Source: Spisula solida
Lineage: Eukaryota; Mollusca; Bivalvia; Venerida; Mactridae
Direction: 5' to 3'
Length of the DNA: 64,000 nucleotides
Assembly (NCBI GenBank): GCA_947247005.1
Contig: OX365945.1
Coordinates: 38,618,551 to 38,682,550, forward strand
Of the stretch, positions 35,633 through 49,150 are shown piece after piece; position 1 is the first letter of the stretch; the number at the start of each line of letters is the position of its first letter. Position numbers and translations under genes: made by a program. Below the pieces are notes generated by a model. The model did no database searches, was not told where the DNA came from, and worked only from the letters and a program-made list of their open reading frames with translations.

Positions 35633-36009
35633 TGTCTTTTTTAAAAGTGTTTATGTATTCAAATCATGCATTGATATATTTATATTTTCAAAAACATTTT
35701 GTTTAGATTATAGGAATCTATACATCGTTAAAGCATGACATATGACAGGAGGGGTCATACAAAATGTTATGTCTTGATAATTTCAAGGTGAACCTGTATT
35801 TTATTTGGTCTAAATTGCATAACAATATAAAGAAAATGTTTGGGTAATTGTTAGTGATATACATGTATGTCAATTGATTGGAGTTTTATTTAGGTATTTA
35901 GACATAATATATTTTGTAGAATGAAAAAAACGCAGAAACTATGTTGGTAATATATACGAACATAACTGTTTATCGCATTTTCTGCTTGTTATTGATTTTG
36001 TTTTTATTA

Positions 36010-37150
36010 TGCCCCCGTATCGATAGATCGGGAGGCATATAGTGATTCACCTGTCCGTTCGTTCGTCCGTTCGTTCGTTCGTCCGTACAGTTAACCCAAA
36101 ATTACCGTTTCTTCTAGCATTAATATGGCTTGCTACAAAGCTTTCATACTTGCATGTATGTTGTATATGAACACCCTCAACAAGCCTGTATCACCTAACC
36201 CCATTTTGACCTTCACCTTGACCTAATTTTGGACTTAGACTTATTGAAGGGCCAAATTCTTGTTTAACCCAAATTGACCGTTTCTTCTAGCATTAATATG
36301 GCTCGCTACAAAGCTTTCATACTTGCATGGATGTTGTATACGAACACTCTCAACATGCCTGTATCACCTAACCCCATTTTGACATTCACCTTGACCTTAT
36401 TTTGGACTTAGACTTATTGAAGGGTCGAATTCTTGGTTAATCCAAATTGGCATTCTTCTAGCATTAATATGGCTTGCTACAAAGCTTTCATACTTGCATG
36501 GATGTTGTATTTGAACATTCTCGACACACCAGTATCACCTAACCCCATCTTGACCTTCACCTTGACCTAATTTTGGACTTAGATTTATTAGGCGTCCAAT
36601 TATTAACTTGTTAACCCAAATTTCGTCTTACATCAAGGCATCGTCTTCAAACTTGACATACTTGTTTACCATCATAAGCCCCTTACATTGTCAAAGCCAT
36701 GTAGCCCTATCCAACATTTTAACAGAATTATGGCCCCTGATTGACTTAGCTGTTTTATGGACTAGGCTGCCATGGGGCATTATCGTTTATTGAACGCAGT
36801 CTTGTTAATATAACTATTAGGCATATGGGAAAACGCAGTCTTGTTAATATAACTATTAGGCATATGGGAAATAATTTCATTTTAAAAATTAAATGAAATT
36901 TGATGATTTTATAGTCATTTTTGTCAGTATAGGCCTCACATGTTTTCGACAAATTTTAATTGGTGATCAACCAAAATAATGTCCCCTTCTATTGAACTAT
37001 GTCTGGTTCCATTTCATTAATTAACTCCCTTTATTTATTTTCCCTAACATCTCTTTCCTTCTTTTTCTATCTAGTCCTGTTTCTATTCAACACTCATTAG
37101 TGGCAAACATATACGGCGGGGGATAGCCATGTGATCATGGCTCTTGTTTT
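36010..37150 (+). repeat. Dispersed repeat with TATGCCCCC start, GTCCGTTC tract and three ~175-bp units
   Basis: Starts TTATTATGCCCCCGTATCG, followed by a GTCCGTTCGTTCGTC tract near 36052-36087. The phrase CTTCTAGCATTAATATGGCT recurs about every 175 bases (near 36110, 36285 and 36455), each unit ending in TTGACCTTCACCTTGACC or similar. It ends near GGCGGGGGATAGCCATGTG. A 45-base duplication sits at 36788-36870. Probably a non-autonomous element; superfamily unknown. Confidence 0.7.
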
Positions 37151-37719
37151 TATTATAAAGCATGAATGAAAACGGTTATGATTATGTTAAGAGATCTTTG
37201 TTTTCGTACATGGCAACATGACGTTGATTGTTAGTATCATTGAATTACTTAATAATGAAATAATACAACACGTCATGCTTATCAGATTTAAATAACTGTA
37301 CATCGAGGGTTGCCCGCAAGACTGTAGTAACTGCATTTTTGGAAATTATTCAGGAGAAGCAAAAAACTTCACATGTTTTCCAAATTAAATATAGTCAACA
37401 CAAGTTTTATATATTTTGTAAAGAATGGAGAGCAAAAACCTAAAGATAATTGGAAATTAAAATATCTGGATAAAAACAACTAATTTGAAGACTTTTTTGA
37501 CATACTACACTATTGCGCTGAAATTGCGCATGACCTGGTTAAAAATGTTCCTGCAATACTGTAGTAAGTCAACACTTACTACAGTATTGCAGGAAACATA
37601 TTCAAGGTTTGACATTTTTATTTCACTGCAATACAGTAGTAAGTGTACTAATAAACAGAAAAACATAGGAAATGCTTTAGATATATTTGGTTTTAATGCC
37701 CCCAGAAGTCTGTCTTATT

Positions 37720-38132
37720 AGTCCCCTACCGGTTTTCAACCTGAGGGGACTATAGGTTTGCCCTCCGTCTGTCTGTCAAAAATCTGGATCCTGACATATC
37801 TCAAACAGTATCCAAGCTAGGTTTATGAAACTTGGTATGTGGATAGGGGGCAATAAGGGTCATTAAGGGGATTATGCATGTCTAAATATTTTTTGATTCT
37901 GACAAAAATTGTGGTTGCTATGGATACGGAAATAATGAAAATACATCAAAATCTGGATCCTGTTATAACTTTAACAGTTTCCCAGCTAGGTTTATGAAAC
38001 TTGGTATGTTGGTAGGCACCAATAAAGAGATTATTCACATCTAGATATATTTTTAATTGGTCAAAAATTGTGGTTGCCATGGCAACAGAAACATTGAAAA
38101 TTATTTAAAGGGCTTCGAACCGGTAGGGGACT
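37720..38132. mobile_element. 413-bp TIR element nested in element F
   Basis: Ends AGTCCCCTACCGGTT and AACCGGTAGGGGACT are perfect inverted repeats of 15 bases. A second partial inverse, CCTGAGGGGACTATAGG, follows the left end, then a CCGTCTGTCTGTC tract. Two internal units starting 'aatctggatcctg' occur at about 37781 and 37951. No gene. Confidence 0.85.
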
Positions 38133-39488
38133 TCTGTATTGGCTGCAATTCATAATGCCTTGGTGACATTGGACTGTCCATCCATTTTTCTAACCATAAA
38201 TACATTTATTAAGGCCTAGGACAAAGTTTTGTATTTAGTCCAATATTTTATTTACTATTAATGTAACTGCTATCTAACTTGCCAAACTTACTCACTATTA
38301 TTAGTTAACAGTACTAGATAAGTGTCATAACTCAAGGATGATATTGTAAGGAGTTATGGCCCTTTGTAACTAAGAAATAGTGGATACAGCTATCAATGCT
38401 ATTGCAATGAAACTACAAACTATCATCAGTCAATAGTACTTGACAAGTGTAATTTGTAGCTTTTTGATCAGGTTATTTTTAGCTTGACATTTTGTAGTAA
38501 AGGGCTTTTCGGTTGTGACAAGGTCATCTGAGGGTGTGACGATCCATTGTTGGTGTCCATTTTTCAAAAACTATCGAAGGTATTCACTGTAAACTTGGAC
38601 TACTTTATTTAATCACTATCACAGCTGGGGCCTTCCATTACAGAAACATCTAACCATAGGATGTGTATTTCCAGAGTTAGTTGCCCTTGTTTGAACTTAA
38701 ACTTTAAAATGTTTGTCATTTTTGTTGTAAAAATTACACTTCTCAATAACCAACAAAGATACTATCTTGAAACGTGAAAACTTGTTTAAAGTGATGATCC
38801 AAATGTATAAACAAATGAAAATGCTGGAATAAGTTTTTCTAGAGTTGTTTCCCCTGAAGACTTGAAAAATTGTTGCCTGTTGTAAAATGTCTCAATATCT
38901 TAGAGGGTGTGTCTTGAGACATAAATAATTGACCACAAGTCATTGCACATTTCATTGATGATGTGGTAAACAAGGTGGGGAAACTCTATCAATAGTTTTT
39001 ATGGAGTTATTGTCCATTTCTAACATATAATTTTTGCTTGAGGTAACCTTTTCTCCTTATTTATCAGAGATATTGACTTCAAAATCAACACATTGATCAC
39101 AGTGATGGCCCCATTGATCCCCATTAGCTAGACAAGAGGATATCATGGAGTTGTTGCCCCTTTTTACACTTGGTTTGTTCGCCACTATCAAGTACAAGAA
39201 AGTGCAGCGTCCATCACTCATAGATGTTGCTCTTGTTTGATAATGTCTCTTAATATTATATTACAATGAATGATATAGAAATAAAACTTGGTAAACACAC
39301 TAGCATAGGTCAACATTACAAGTGTAGTTGCTGGTTTAATACTGAGAAATTACACAGACTAGTTGCGACAGACAAACCAATCAACAAAATTTATTTTGAG
39401 CTAACACCCCAAAACAGCATGGTTTCTTAGCTGGACAAGACTCTGTTTACTTCTATATAAAGCCATCCATTTCATATGGGGGGGGGGG
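38133..39488. repeat. Degenerate repeat DNA inside element F
   Basis: Tandem-like blocks with phrases such as GAGTTATGGCCCTTTG, 'gagttgttgccc' and 'gagttattgtcc' every 100-200 bases resemble the family around 47900-48250 and 52140-52380. No open frame of note. Confidence 0.5.
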
Positions 39489-39489
39489 G

Positions 39490-40680
39490 GGGGTACTCAC
39501 AAACTTGAAGTACAGTCATCAAAAGCCCTATTAGGCACTCAACCCCAACATCTATAGGATAACAACACCCCAATTAGGGTACAGCTATACCAGGCCCTAT
39601 TGGTTACCACTCGCCATCACCAATTACAGCCATAATTTAAGCCATAAGGGATACTTGCAACCACTGAGTTCAACAATACCAGGCACTTTGGGTGCACTTA
39701 CAAAAACAGATTAATCCATCCCAACCCTATTGGGTACCCCTTCCCAAACAAATTGCAGCCCTACCGGGTACTCACAAAGCACTGCATTCAGTCCTTATAG
39801 TATTATTTCACGCCCTATTGGGCACTCTTTGCAGCCATACCAGGCCCATATGCATCTCCCAACCACATGGCACATGAAAATTTAGACCAAATATTGTTGG
39901 ACCAGTGCCATAATATACGTCTTTAATACATACCAGGCTCACTACAAATTGCAGCAATACCAAACCCTTATTGGTACTCTTCATCGCCATTTAAAAGTCA
40001 TAGGCCGGCGCTGAGAGTTCTCATAACCACTGCATACAGCCATACCAGGCCTTATTAAGTACTAACAATCGATTACAGCCAAACCAGATCCAGAATGGGA
40101 TACATTATATATCCTCATCCATTTAAAACAATACTTAAGCCCATGAAGGGGTTGTTATAACCACCGAACGCAGCAACACTAGCAGGGCGTAACGTGATAC
40201 AACAACCTTTACCGCCTATATATGGTCGTAAGGGGTACTCAAAATCCCAATTCAGCTACCTCAGGCTTTATTGGGTACTTACACTTAATTACAGAATTGA
40301 CCTATTCCTAAGGTACTACACCAGTATTAATAATTACACCAAACTAGCGCTGAGGGGTGTTACTCACCATCACCAACTACACCCATACTAGCTGTTTAGG
40401 CCTTAAGGGTTTTAACCCTCCACCTGTTATAGCTATACCAGGTCATAAGGTGTTCTAACCACCACAGAGTCCAACAATACCAGGCCAAATAGGGTACTTA
40501 CCACCCCTGTGTGAAGACATACATGTACATGTAGTTCTATGTGGTACTTAACAATGTCAGGCACAGTCATTCCTGACTCAATGGGTTACCTTACATATAA
40601 CCTGGTACGGCCAATCCTGACTATATTTAGTTACTGTACCTTTTATTACTTGATACAGCCATTTTGCACCCTTCCATGAT
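39490..40680 (+). repeat. ~44-bp minisatellite array 2, in the core of element F
   Basis: A poly-G run at about 39478-39493 precedes degenerate units on CAGCCATACCAGGCCCTATT plus GGGTACTCACAACCAC. The motif matches array 1 (24000-26550), with ACAG.CAT.CC.GG.CC and GGGTACTCAC conserved. Confidence 0.8.
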
Positions 40681-41007
40681 AAATTGATGCTGTCATCAAA
40701 CATCATTACACCATAGTGCTTGTTTAATATTGAGTTACTATTGTATTGCATGAAAAAATACATTACAAATTAATGAAAAGTTCCTGCAATACTGTAGTAA
40801 GTCAACTTACTACAGTATTGCAGGAACTTTTTCATTCGTTGTCAGTTAAGACTATATTGCAATTTAACCATAATGTATTATTTCATAAAAATACAGCAAA
40901 ACTACTTTTTGCTATTATGTAAAACATAATTATGTATCCAAAAATATAAAAAAGTCACTTTTGTAAAAATATGCAGTTACTACAGTCTTGCAGGCAACCC
41001 TCGACAT

Positions 41008-42667
41008 GTTAATATACACTGCTCAAAATAATTGACCTTTCTGCCGATTTTGATTGACAGGTGCCGTTAGCCAATTGCATTGCAGCATTTCGCTTACGGT
41101 CTATCGCCGCCATCTTGTAGGACAATCTAGACATTAGACAAACTAAAATCAAAGGAGACTGTGCAATATTCAATTAAGCATTATTTCATTAATAATGAAT
41201 ACATTTTCAATGTATTGGTATGTTAGAAACTAGAGAATTTCAATTTGATTTGGTTGCAATGTCATGAAAGTAAATTAATTGATGAAACCCTTAGAGCATC
41301 GGAAGTAAGACCTACATATGTATATTTTGATACATTATTAGTATGAGTTAGAAGCAATATCAATTTATATCATTGATATTTACAATAAAACAACTCTAAT
41401 AATTACATGTTGAGAAACTAACAAGCTTCGTCTATAATTTAATGCCACTGCTTTAAAAATGTCGTTTAAAGCCCTAGACACGTATTGTTTGTTATAGAAT
41501 AAGGACGCATACGTACATTCCAAAAAACGAGTGTGAATTTTCCCGACAAAGCTGGTTGTGGAGTATTTACAATGTTGGACATATGTTATTTATGGTCAAT
41601 GTAATAGTTGTTTAAAAGCGCTTTTAGTAGATAAACTTGTGGTTCTAAATGCATTTCATTTCTAAATTTTATAAAAAATATAGCCTATATAACGTTATAT
41701 TTTCAAAGCCTTATATAAAGGTATGTATGGTCCAGCTATTGTAAATCATGATATATACATGTAGATATAAGTTCATTTCAAAGTATCTATAAGCCAGAGG
41801 CCTGTCAACTCGTACCACTACAAAATATATAGCATTTAGCAATTATGCATCACTATCTCGACCCCATATTGTTTCTTTTGTCTGCCATGTGTCACATTGT
41901 TGATTGACAATAATCAAAAGGTTACTGACTAGCATGCATCACAGTGACCGCCAACCGATAGATCTTAACGAGATCAGAGAATATTGTACCAAGGAATGTT
42001 AACTTTTGTGCATGTTTAACATTAAATATGTGTCGATATAATTAATGTCTCAACATCCGCCATGTTTTGTCGTTTTGTTGGACCAACCACATTTTGAAAG
42101 AACAAATTATTTCAACACATACCGGTAGTAGAGATATATGAGCATTTTAATTAAACACAGTTGTAAAATGCTTAAATCTGACTGTTATTAAAATGGTGAA
42201 AATGTGAAGATACGTTCTTTGTGACAAATACACTAAATATCCAAATAGGAGTCGTTAAATTACTTTTATTCCCGTAACATTAGGAAAACGTATAAAAATG
42301 TCTAACATGGATCATGTTACGACAGACCACATGTCCATTTAAATAAGTCAGAAAATAATACCAAGCACAAGATAAAATTCAATAAATACATGAGGGAAAT
42401 TTCTGTTTTGTACTAAAATATGTTACGACATTGAAATGTTAACTTTCTGTTATTAATAAGCACACATATTATATAGCGACAGCTTATAATATACACAAGT
42501 ATGTTTGCAGTGGGTGAAAGATGCGTGGATAGATCTATGTTTGTTTGATTTGCTATGCCACTCTATCTTTTGGCCATTTTCTTCTTTTACTGTGCCACAA
42601 TTTAATAACGCAAAAACTTAAACTGGACAGATAATTTTTAGTTTTTGTCTGCTGTTTAGTGTAACTA
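41008..42667. other. Unassigned AT-rich stretch
   Basis: No gene, array or inverted structure recognised. Contains a 'cgccgccatcttg' phrase at about 41105. Confidence 0.4.
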
Positions 42668-43660
42668 CAGGGTGTCCCAAAAAACGGGGACCTACCTAAA
42701 ACCCTAATAACTTATTTAATTTTTAATGAATTTGACTGTTCTTTTTTGTGAGAGCGTGTAAAAGTGGTATACTTCTAAAATAGGTACTTATTAATATGTT
42801 TTGCTTTAAAAAAGGCAGTGACATCATCATTTTACCTATGACGCCATTTCCTTTTTTTCTGACTTACGTCGAAACTGTCGTCATTTAATAAGAAATTGTT
42901 GTCTAAGCGTTCATTTTTAAGACAGAAAGGTTTTATAGTCACAGAGGCGATGAAATTGTTGTGAAAATCGAAGAACTTTGCAATGAAATCATTAAAACTG
43001 TGAGAAAGTGGTGAGTTTACTAAATAAAGGGAAAACAGGCAACCTTCTAAATATTCATTAACAATCACCAAAGAAGCAACATGTAAATACAATGTATTAT
43101 ATATTATTATTGAGATCAATCAACAAGAAAGCTTAGTAAGAAGTAAATGCAATAATGTGAATTTTTGTCATAATCAACAGTTCATAGGTATATATCAGAG
43201 TCATTTAGTATATATGATAGCAGAAACCCTATTACAACAAATCAACAGCAAAAATAGGATACGTTCACAAAAAAGCACTGTCATTTGACCTCGTACCTAT
43301 GGGCAAGGGGCCTAGATATAGCTTGGATATGAGCCCTATAGTGAATCTGTTTTCTATACATGATGAACATCAGTGTAAGCAGATCCATTATCCTTGACTA
43401 TGTGACACCTGGGATGTCATTTGGGATCAGCATGTAAATCTAGCTCTATGGACACGATGAAATCCCCTGTTTACTGTATGCTAATATACTGAAACACGTG
43501 ATTAAAAACAAGGGAGGTAATTCTGGGTATTGGACTAAATAATCACAATTATGTTGCTGGTATTTTGAACTGTGTTTATCCCTGAATGTTTTGTCATATT
43601 GATAAAAGAGACAAAGTAATGAATGTTAAACCTATGTCCCCGTTTTTTTGGAACACCCTG
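42668..43660. mobile_element. Mariner-like non-autonomous TIR element (993 bp)
   Basis: Left end CAGGGTGTCCCAAAAAACGG and right end its near-perfect inverse, with TA directly outside both ends (42666-42667 and 43661-43662). TA duplication and CAGGGTG... ends are typical of mariner/Tc1-type transposons. No transposase frame inside, so presumably a deletion derivative. Confidence 0.85.
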
Positions 43661-43976
43661 TATGCTAAGTACAGTTGTCAGGAAGCATTTAAGAGCAAGA
43701 ATCGCATCAGGGGCTGTGCAAATTGTAAAATATGGGGTGTTACTATCAAAAATGGATCGAAGGGGTGACGTTTTACTAAGAATGTCAGGAACTGTGAAAT
43801 CGCTGTAAGGTTACCGTAATATCAATAATAAAACTCACGATAGAAAATTCTTCACAACCCCTTATCCAATGCCATTATTTGAGACCCATCACATTGTTGA
43901 CGCCTTTGTCAACGATAAAAATCATTATTAACTTCATTAAAAGAGCAACGAATGTGTGGGTTGTTGGTAATTTAGT

Positions 43977-44198
43977 TTGAAAAAGGCTTTAGGAAGGTGG
44001 CCTCATCATCAGAGGATCGCTGCGCGTCCCACGTTGACCACAAGGCAACACAAAGCCCGTCTTGAAATTGCCGATGACAATGAAAAATTGGGAAATGGCC
44101 CTCAGTCCAACTTTTTGTTCCGCGATAAAACAGGTTCCGTTATTATGCATATGAAAGGCGTGTACGCGTGTGGAAACCCCAGGGGATTATCCAGCTGA
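43977..44198 (+). pseudogene. Possible Tc1/mariner-type transposase fragment
   Basis: A 73-codon frame contains RPTLTTRQHKARLEIADDNE, which resembles the LT.R...ARLEFA segment before the second catalytic region of Tc1-like transposases. NFLFRDKT may be a decayed copy of the WSDE-type motif, with the acidic residue pair altered. Only this segment is recognisable, and it lies outside the TIRs of the neighbouring element. Assignment is tentative. Confidence 0.35.
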
Positions 44199-45385
44199 CT
44201 GTACTATTGTTGCATAGTACGGAGTAAAAATGGCTTTGTTACGTTCTTGATGGCTGTGTGCTTCGGTGGGCGTTAGGGTTGGCGTAGAACAAAGTACTTT
44301 CATCAACTCAACTATCAGCGATTGTAGAAACGTGTATATAAGTAAAATTGTTCTATCGAACAACTAAATATTGATGATTGGGACAATTACGCAATCTGCA
44401 TGATTATGACTATAGAATCTATAAATTCAATTCATCCAAATTGACATATTTTGAGAAAACTAAATATTTCCTCTTAATTCAATCAAACTACGACATATTT
44501 AATGCATCAAATTACTCAAACACAAACGCGCCATTCTAAAATGATTTCATCATAAGCTTTCTTCGATAACTTGCCTGATTACTGAAGTATTGAAAAATAC
44601 TTTAAGTTGCACTGTCCATACTTGCACGACCCCAAGTATTTTGACATTTAACAACGCGTCATACTTATTTTTACTTAAATTGAACTTAGAACTAAATTTG
44701 TTAGCCCAATTCCCCAAACTACTGTAGAGACATTAACAAGACCATGTTTAATCAATTACATTATTACCATATAGCTCCACAGAATGAGGCAGTCTGTTGG
44801 GGAATTAGAATCACATCTAAGACCCTAAGTGCGCAATTCGATTCTCTTGTCTTTACTTAGTTATTTAGGAATAGGAAAATTGCATTGCGCTAAAAGCTAT
44901 GATCGTAATTGTCCATTTTCACCATAGTGTAACCCTAAATAAAAGACTAACACAAACACTCCCAAAACGATATATAATTAAATTACTACAAAGTATAATT
45001 ATAATGTAGCTAGCATTGATTTCATACTTGTTCATCTATTGTCAAATAACAATGTGAGTTATGATCACCGACATCATATTGCTTACAACCATCTTCAAAT
45101 ACCCACTAGGGATACAAAATATGTTCGTAACAAGACGTTCACTCAAGTATCCACAAAAGTCAAAAATAATACCAGTGAGGAAATGTATAGAGACTGTCGG
45201 TCTTACTTCATAACACTAGCTTTAAAAACACACGTTTTATTTCCAAGTTGTTGATGTGCTACCGGGTATCTTGTCGCGTACAGAGCGAATTAAAATTTCA
45301 CTCGTATGCAGTCACATTTTCCAGATACCAGGAGTCCCAAGAAAGGGAATAACATGTATACCGTTATAACGACTTTGGAATATTG
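44199..45385. other. Unassigned AT-rich stretch
   Basis: No supported gene or repeat. Confidence 0.4.
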
Positions 45386-45452
45386 CTGTCGGGGATCAAA
45401 CTAGAGGGGAGTGGACGCTTTACCACTACGCTATCGAGTGGACTACAAGTGC
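45386..45452 (-). other. tRNA-like sequence (SINE head)
   Basis: On the minus strand TAGCGTAGTGGTAAAGCG (A box) is followed by AGTTTGATCCCC (B box) about 30 bases on, the spacing of tRNA-derived SINEs. The 3' continuation below 45386 was not matched to another copy. Confidence 0.5.
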
Positions 45453-46889
45453 ATACACCCGACATAAAACTGACACATTTCACTTACCAACTTTGGTTTC
45501 TTTCTCTGGTACGGTGGAGCTACTGGGTTAGGTGTATGATCTAGAGCGTTCAATGAGCTAACCACCAACGATGATAGGGTCACCCTTCTACCATCAGACC
45601 GGCAGCGACCTGAACAATAGAACCATGATTTTAGACAATGTTAAATATGTTAATCAGTATGAACATTTGGCAAACATTTTTAACAGTGATTCATCTTTCA
45701 CCTAAACATGTTTACCAAACATTAAAGCAACAACGTATAAAATGTCCGGTCCGTTTTCGATCTTATAATGATAGTGATGTGTAACACAGGTGGATTTTAA
45801 GGTGACAACCAACACAAGTTTGACTTTAATATATTCTATAATACATGTACAATTGTGTGATCAATTATTGTATGATTGATGTTATTATTGTTATAGACTT
45901 GACTACACAGCACATAACTATTGATTATGTACTCTTACAGGCAATTCTAGACGGTATATCATATTAATCCCATTAAATTGTTCGAGAAAAGCACATATAA
46001 GCCTTAAAACAAGTGTACAAATATTCTGATCATAACAACACTATGACAATGTACTTGTATAAGCTGACAGATAAATTAGCTTTATCGTATACATACGAGA
46101 AGTGCCCTACTTATATTTGAACAGCGTTGAACATCTAATAGTTTCGTGCTGACACGCTATATAATCGAAATGTCTCTATACAACTGTGTATATTAATATG
46201 CCTACTAACAAATTCACTCACTGTGATGTCGGCATATTTTTGGCACATAACATACCAGACATGCATGACACGGATTCGGAAAACCAGACATGTGTGATAT
46301 GCCGCGTTGTATTCCACTGTGCGATTTGGTCTGTATTTGTGACAATACATTGCTAGGTATATAATAAAAAAATATAATTATTATAAAAGATGTGCTGAAC
46401 TTCGTCTTGATGATAATGGTGATTTCAAACGACGTAAGTTTATATATTTGTGCTATGAACCAAGCTTACATTGTATATAAATGTGTCGTACAGCAGCACT
46501 TTATAGAGGAAATCCTCTACTTAACAGAAATCTTATTTAATCGGGAATACCATTTAAAGCAGACATACTATTAATGCACTTATAGACATATGGACGAGAG
46601 GAACGATGTCAATAGGAAGTGAATTAATATCTAGTATTGCCAATTTATTGTTTATTTGGTCTAATTAGGCCCCACATCTAAGTTCACTTCACGGTGAATG
46701 TGTCGATACATTGAATACGCTACACAGTGTTAGTTAAAAAAACAATTGACAATGTTTAGCTTTACTCCAATGGCCTTCCATTCGTAAATAGAGCAGACAG
46801 GAAGAAACAATACAAATAATAAAATTAGAAAAGCTTAAATTCAAGGAAAACCTATTTCCAAACAATGCAGCTAACACAAACTCCTATAT
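45453..46889. other. Unassigned stretch
   Basis: No gene, tandem array or long inverted repeat recognised. Confidence 0.4.
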
Positions 46890-47329
46890 TACGTATGGAT
46901 TATTACACAGGGACGGCGAGCATTAGTCCGGTTAGGTTAGGTATGCCATATCGACTTAAAGGTGCTCCCTCACAGATTGGGCTAACATTTTTGTATATCG
47001 TGATTTTCCAACTTAAGCAAGTATTGGTGTAATAGCAAGCCACTGACGGTTGATATATGAAAGATTTGGAGCAAATAAGCAATTTTAACCACTCTCGATA
47101 TCGCCCACTGAGTATTTTTTTCTTGAAAAAAAGCGCTAAGTTTCCTTCTAACATGCTTTGGGAATTATGTAATTCACACGTGATCGAACTGTAACATCAA
47201 CAAACTACAGCGTAAACTTCAGTGAGGTATTTGGTTCGTTTTTCGATTCGTTTTCATCAAAGCGAACACATTTCTGGCAATTTAAGTAATAATAGTGTTA
47301 ATTAGGGCATCGCAAAATTATTTTTGCGT
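46890..47329. other. Repeat-like stretch, start shared with 49370
   Basis: The phrase GATTATTACACAGGGACGGCG at about 46898 recurs at about 49371. It is followed by GGTGCTCCCTCACAGATTG. Otherwise unassigned. Confidence 0.4.
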
Positions 47330-48420
47330 GTCCTATAGTAATCACCCTGTCTGTCTGTCCGTCCGTCTGTCCGTCCGTCCGTCCACATTTTTCAAGTTTT
47401 TTCTTAATAACTTGAAAACCATTATAGGTATTGACTTCAAACTTCAAACATAAGCTCACAACAAAAGTACGCTATTTTATGGCAAAAAGATTATATTAAG
47501 TCAGACAGGGAAGGCTGCACTCAACTTAACAAGCCGAGCACAGAAAACTTTAAAAACACACGAAACACAGTGCCCAACTGAACCAACCGAGCACAGGAAA
47601 CATAAAACAAATAAAGACACAATGCCCAACTAAACAAGCGCAGATCCGACCAAGTCCAAGCTGTCGAAAAGTAAAATAAATTATAACTACATGTAGCTGA
47701 ATGACCCAGTTTCGACAGCAAAAGGACTATAATGCCTAGTTTTAGCTGTCAGAAAACTTAAAACGAAGAAGTGCCCAACACACTACCGACCAAGAAAATT
47801 AAACATCCCCTTTCACACTATTTAAAAGCTGAATAGAAAATATTTAGCAAACAAAAGGCGGAATGCCTACGCTGAAGTTATATAACTCTCTCTCTACAAT
47901 ATTGGAAGAGTTCTGGCCCTTTGAAAAATTCAAATTTTCATCAATTTTCAGCTTTTTTTCTTGATAACTTGAAAACCTTTGAAGATATCAACTTGATATT
48001 TTAAACATAAGCTCACAACAACAAATCACTATTGTATGGCAAGTTACATTACTCTAGCTACAATATTGGAAGAATTATGGCCCTTTGTTAAATTCCAATT
48101 AACTCATTTTTCATCTTTTTTACGTAACTTCACAACGATAGTAGATATTCAAATGAAACTTGCTATAATTATTGCCAGTGATAATACGCATATCCTTAGC
48201 AAAGGTCAACAACTGTAGCTTTGATAAATTTTGACTTAAGCCCCTTTTCAGCTTCAAAAACTATGACATTGGTCAAATTAAAAAAATGGTTGAGATATGC
48301 AAATGAAACTTGCTATACTTACTTATATTGACTACGACAATAAGTACATGTATGTGGAGCAAAAACAATATACACATTTTTACCGACAACTCTTTAAAAC
48401 TTTAATAATTTTTGACTGAT
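47330..48420 (+). repeat. Dispersed repeat with CCGTCCGT tract and ~150-bp internal units
   Basis: A CTGTCTGTCCGTCC tract at 47349-47391 precedes units of the type 'ataacttgaaaacc..ttg' and 'acataagctcacaacaa', followed by 'tacaatattggaagaatt' and 'atggccctttg'. One unit is split by family E copy 2 at 47482-47877. Confidence 0.65.
47482..47877 (-). mobile_element. Dispersed repeat family E, copy 2 (about 396 bp)
   Basis: Interrupts the surrounding repeat between 'cgctattttatggcaa' and 'ttatataactctc', which are adjacent in the neighbouring unit ('actattgtatggcaagttac'). On the minus strand it ends GCCTTCCCTGTCTGACTTA, as the other copies do. This is the most complete copy and shows the family's extent. 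No TIR seen; it may be a short retroelement. Confidence 0.7.
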
Positions 48421-49150
48421 TCCCCTTAACACTTGCACACAAAACAAACAGATTAATGTAGTTCTGTTTTGTGTATTTCCATCTTGCAAACAATATTGGC
48501 CGATCAGGAACAGGGCAATGTCAATGAAACCAATGTCATGATTTCATGAATTCAGTGTGCAATTTTAGTCTGTCAAAGATATTTCATAGTTCATCATGGT
48601 TTCCACGTAGGAAATTAAACCTGCGCTTGTCAAACAACTTTAATTGAATTTTAGAAGGGAGTGAATTACTTTATTTGATGCATCAACACATGAAAGTTTG
48701 AGATATGACTTTGTTATTGTGTCTGAGTACAGAAACTTATAGCGCTGATAATTATGCAACCCCACTATACTTCTACACTCCTCCCCTCCCCCTCTTACGA
48801 CATGCTACCAAGGGGCCCTGTTCACGACAGTGATAATTCTAGTTCTAGTTTTGATGTAAAATACTAAATATTTACAAAATGCCTAAGTTTCTCAAGTTAT
48901 TTTAGATGTCAGTGTGGTTGTTTATGGGATATACAGCCAACTGTACCACAATTACGCGAATATTTGACAATTTTATTTCATTTTTGCAATACATCAATAT
49001 GTGAGGCAGTCCCTTTAAGGCACAACGGCCCTTTTTCATAACCTTTTTATCGCATATGTTCAACATTATTTTCAAATGCAAGATAAACAAACACACACTA
49101 AAGAGCTTTTGTAAATTGTGTAACAGTCAGAACATGTATTTACATCTTCA
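48421..49150. other. Unassigned stretch
   Basis: Holds a short imperfect hairpin at about 48427-48472 (CACAAAAC... GTTTTGTG). No gene recognised. Confidence 0.35.

Larger units (their letters stand above)
37304..41003. mobile_element. Element F: 3.7-kb TIR element with ACAT target duplication and minisatellite core
   Basis: Left end CGAGGGTTGCCCGCAAGACT and right end the inverse (one mismatch in the first 20), continuing GTAGTAACTGCA. ACAT flanks both ends (37300-37303 and 41004-41007). Near each end is a hairpin made from TTCCTGCAATACTGTAGTAA and its complement (37548-37595 and 40781-40825). Inside are a smaller TIR element (37720-38132), repeat-like DNA with GAGTTATGGCCCTTTG, and a minisatellite array. 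No transposase is seen. Confidence 0.88.

Noticed and set aside
47521..47721. Open frame rich in Leu, Phe and Tyr suggesting a membrane peptide
   Set aside because: Lies within family E repeat DNA and is disrupted in the other copies.
48427..48472. Short hairpin as a possible microRNA precursor
   Set aside because: Arms are short, imperfect and low complexity, with no supporting context.
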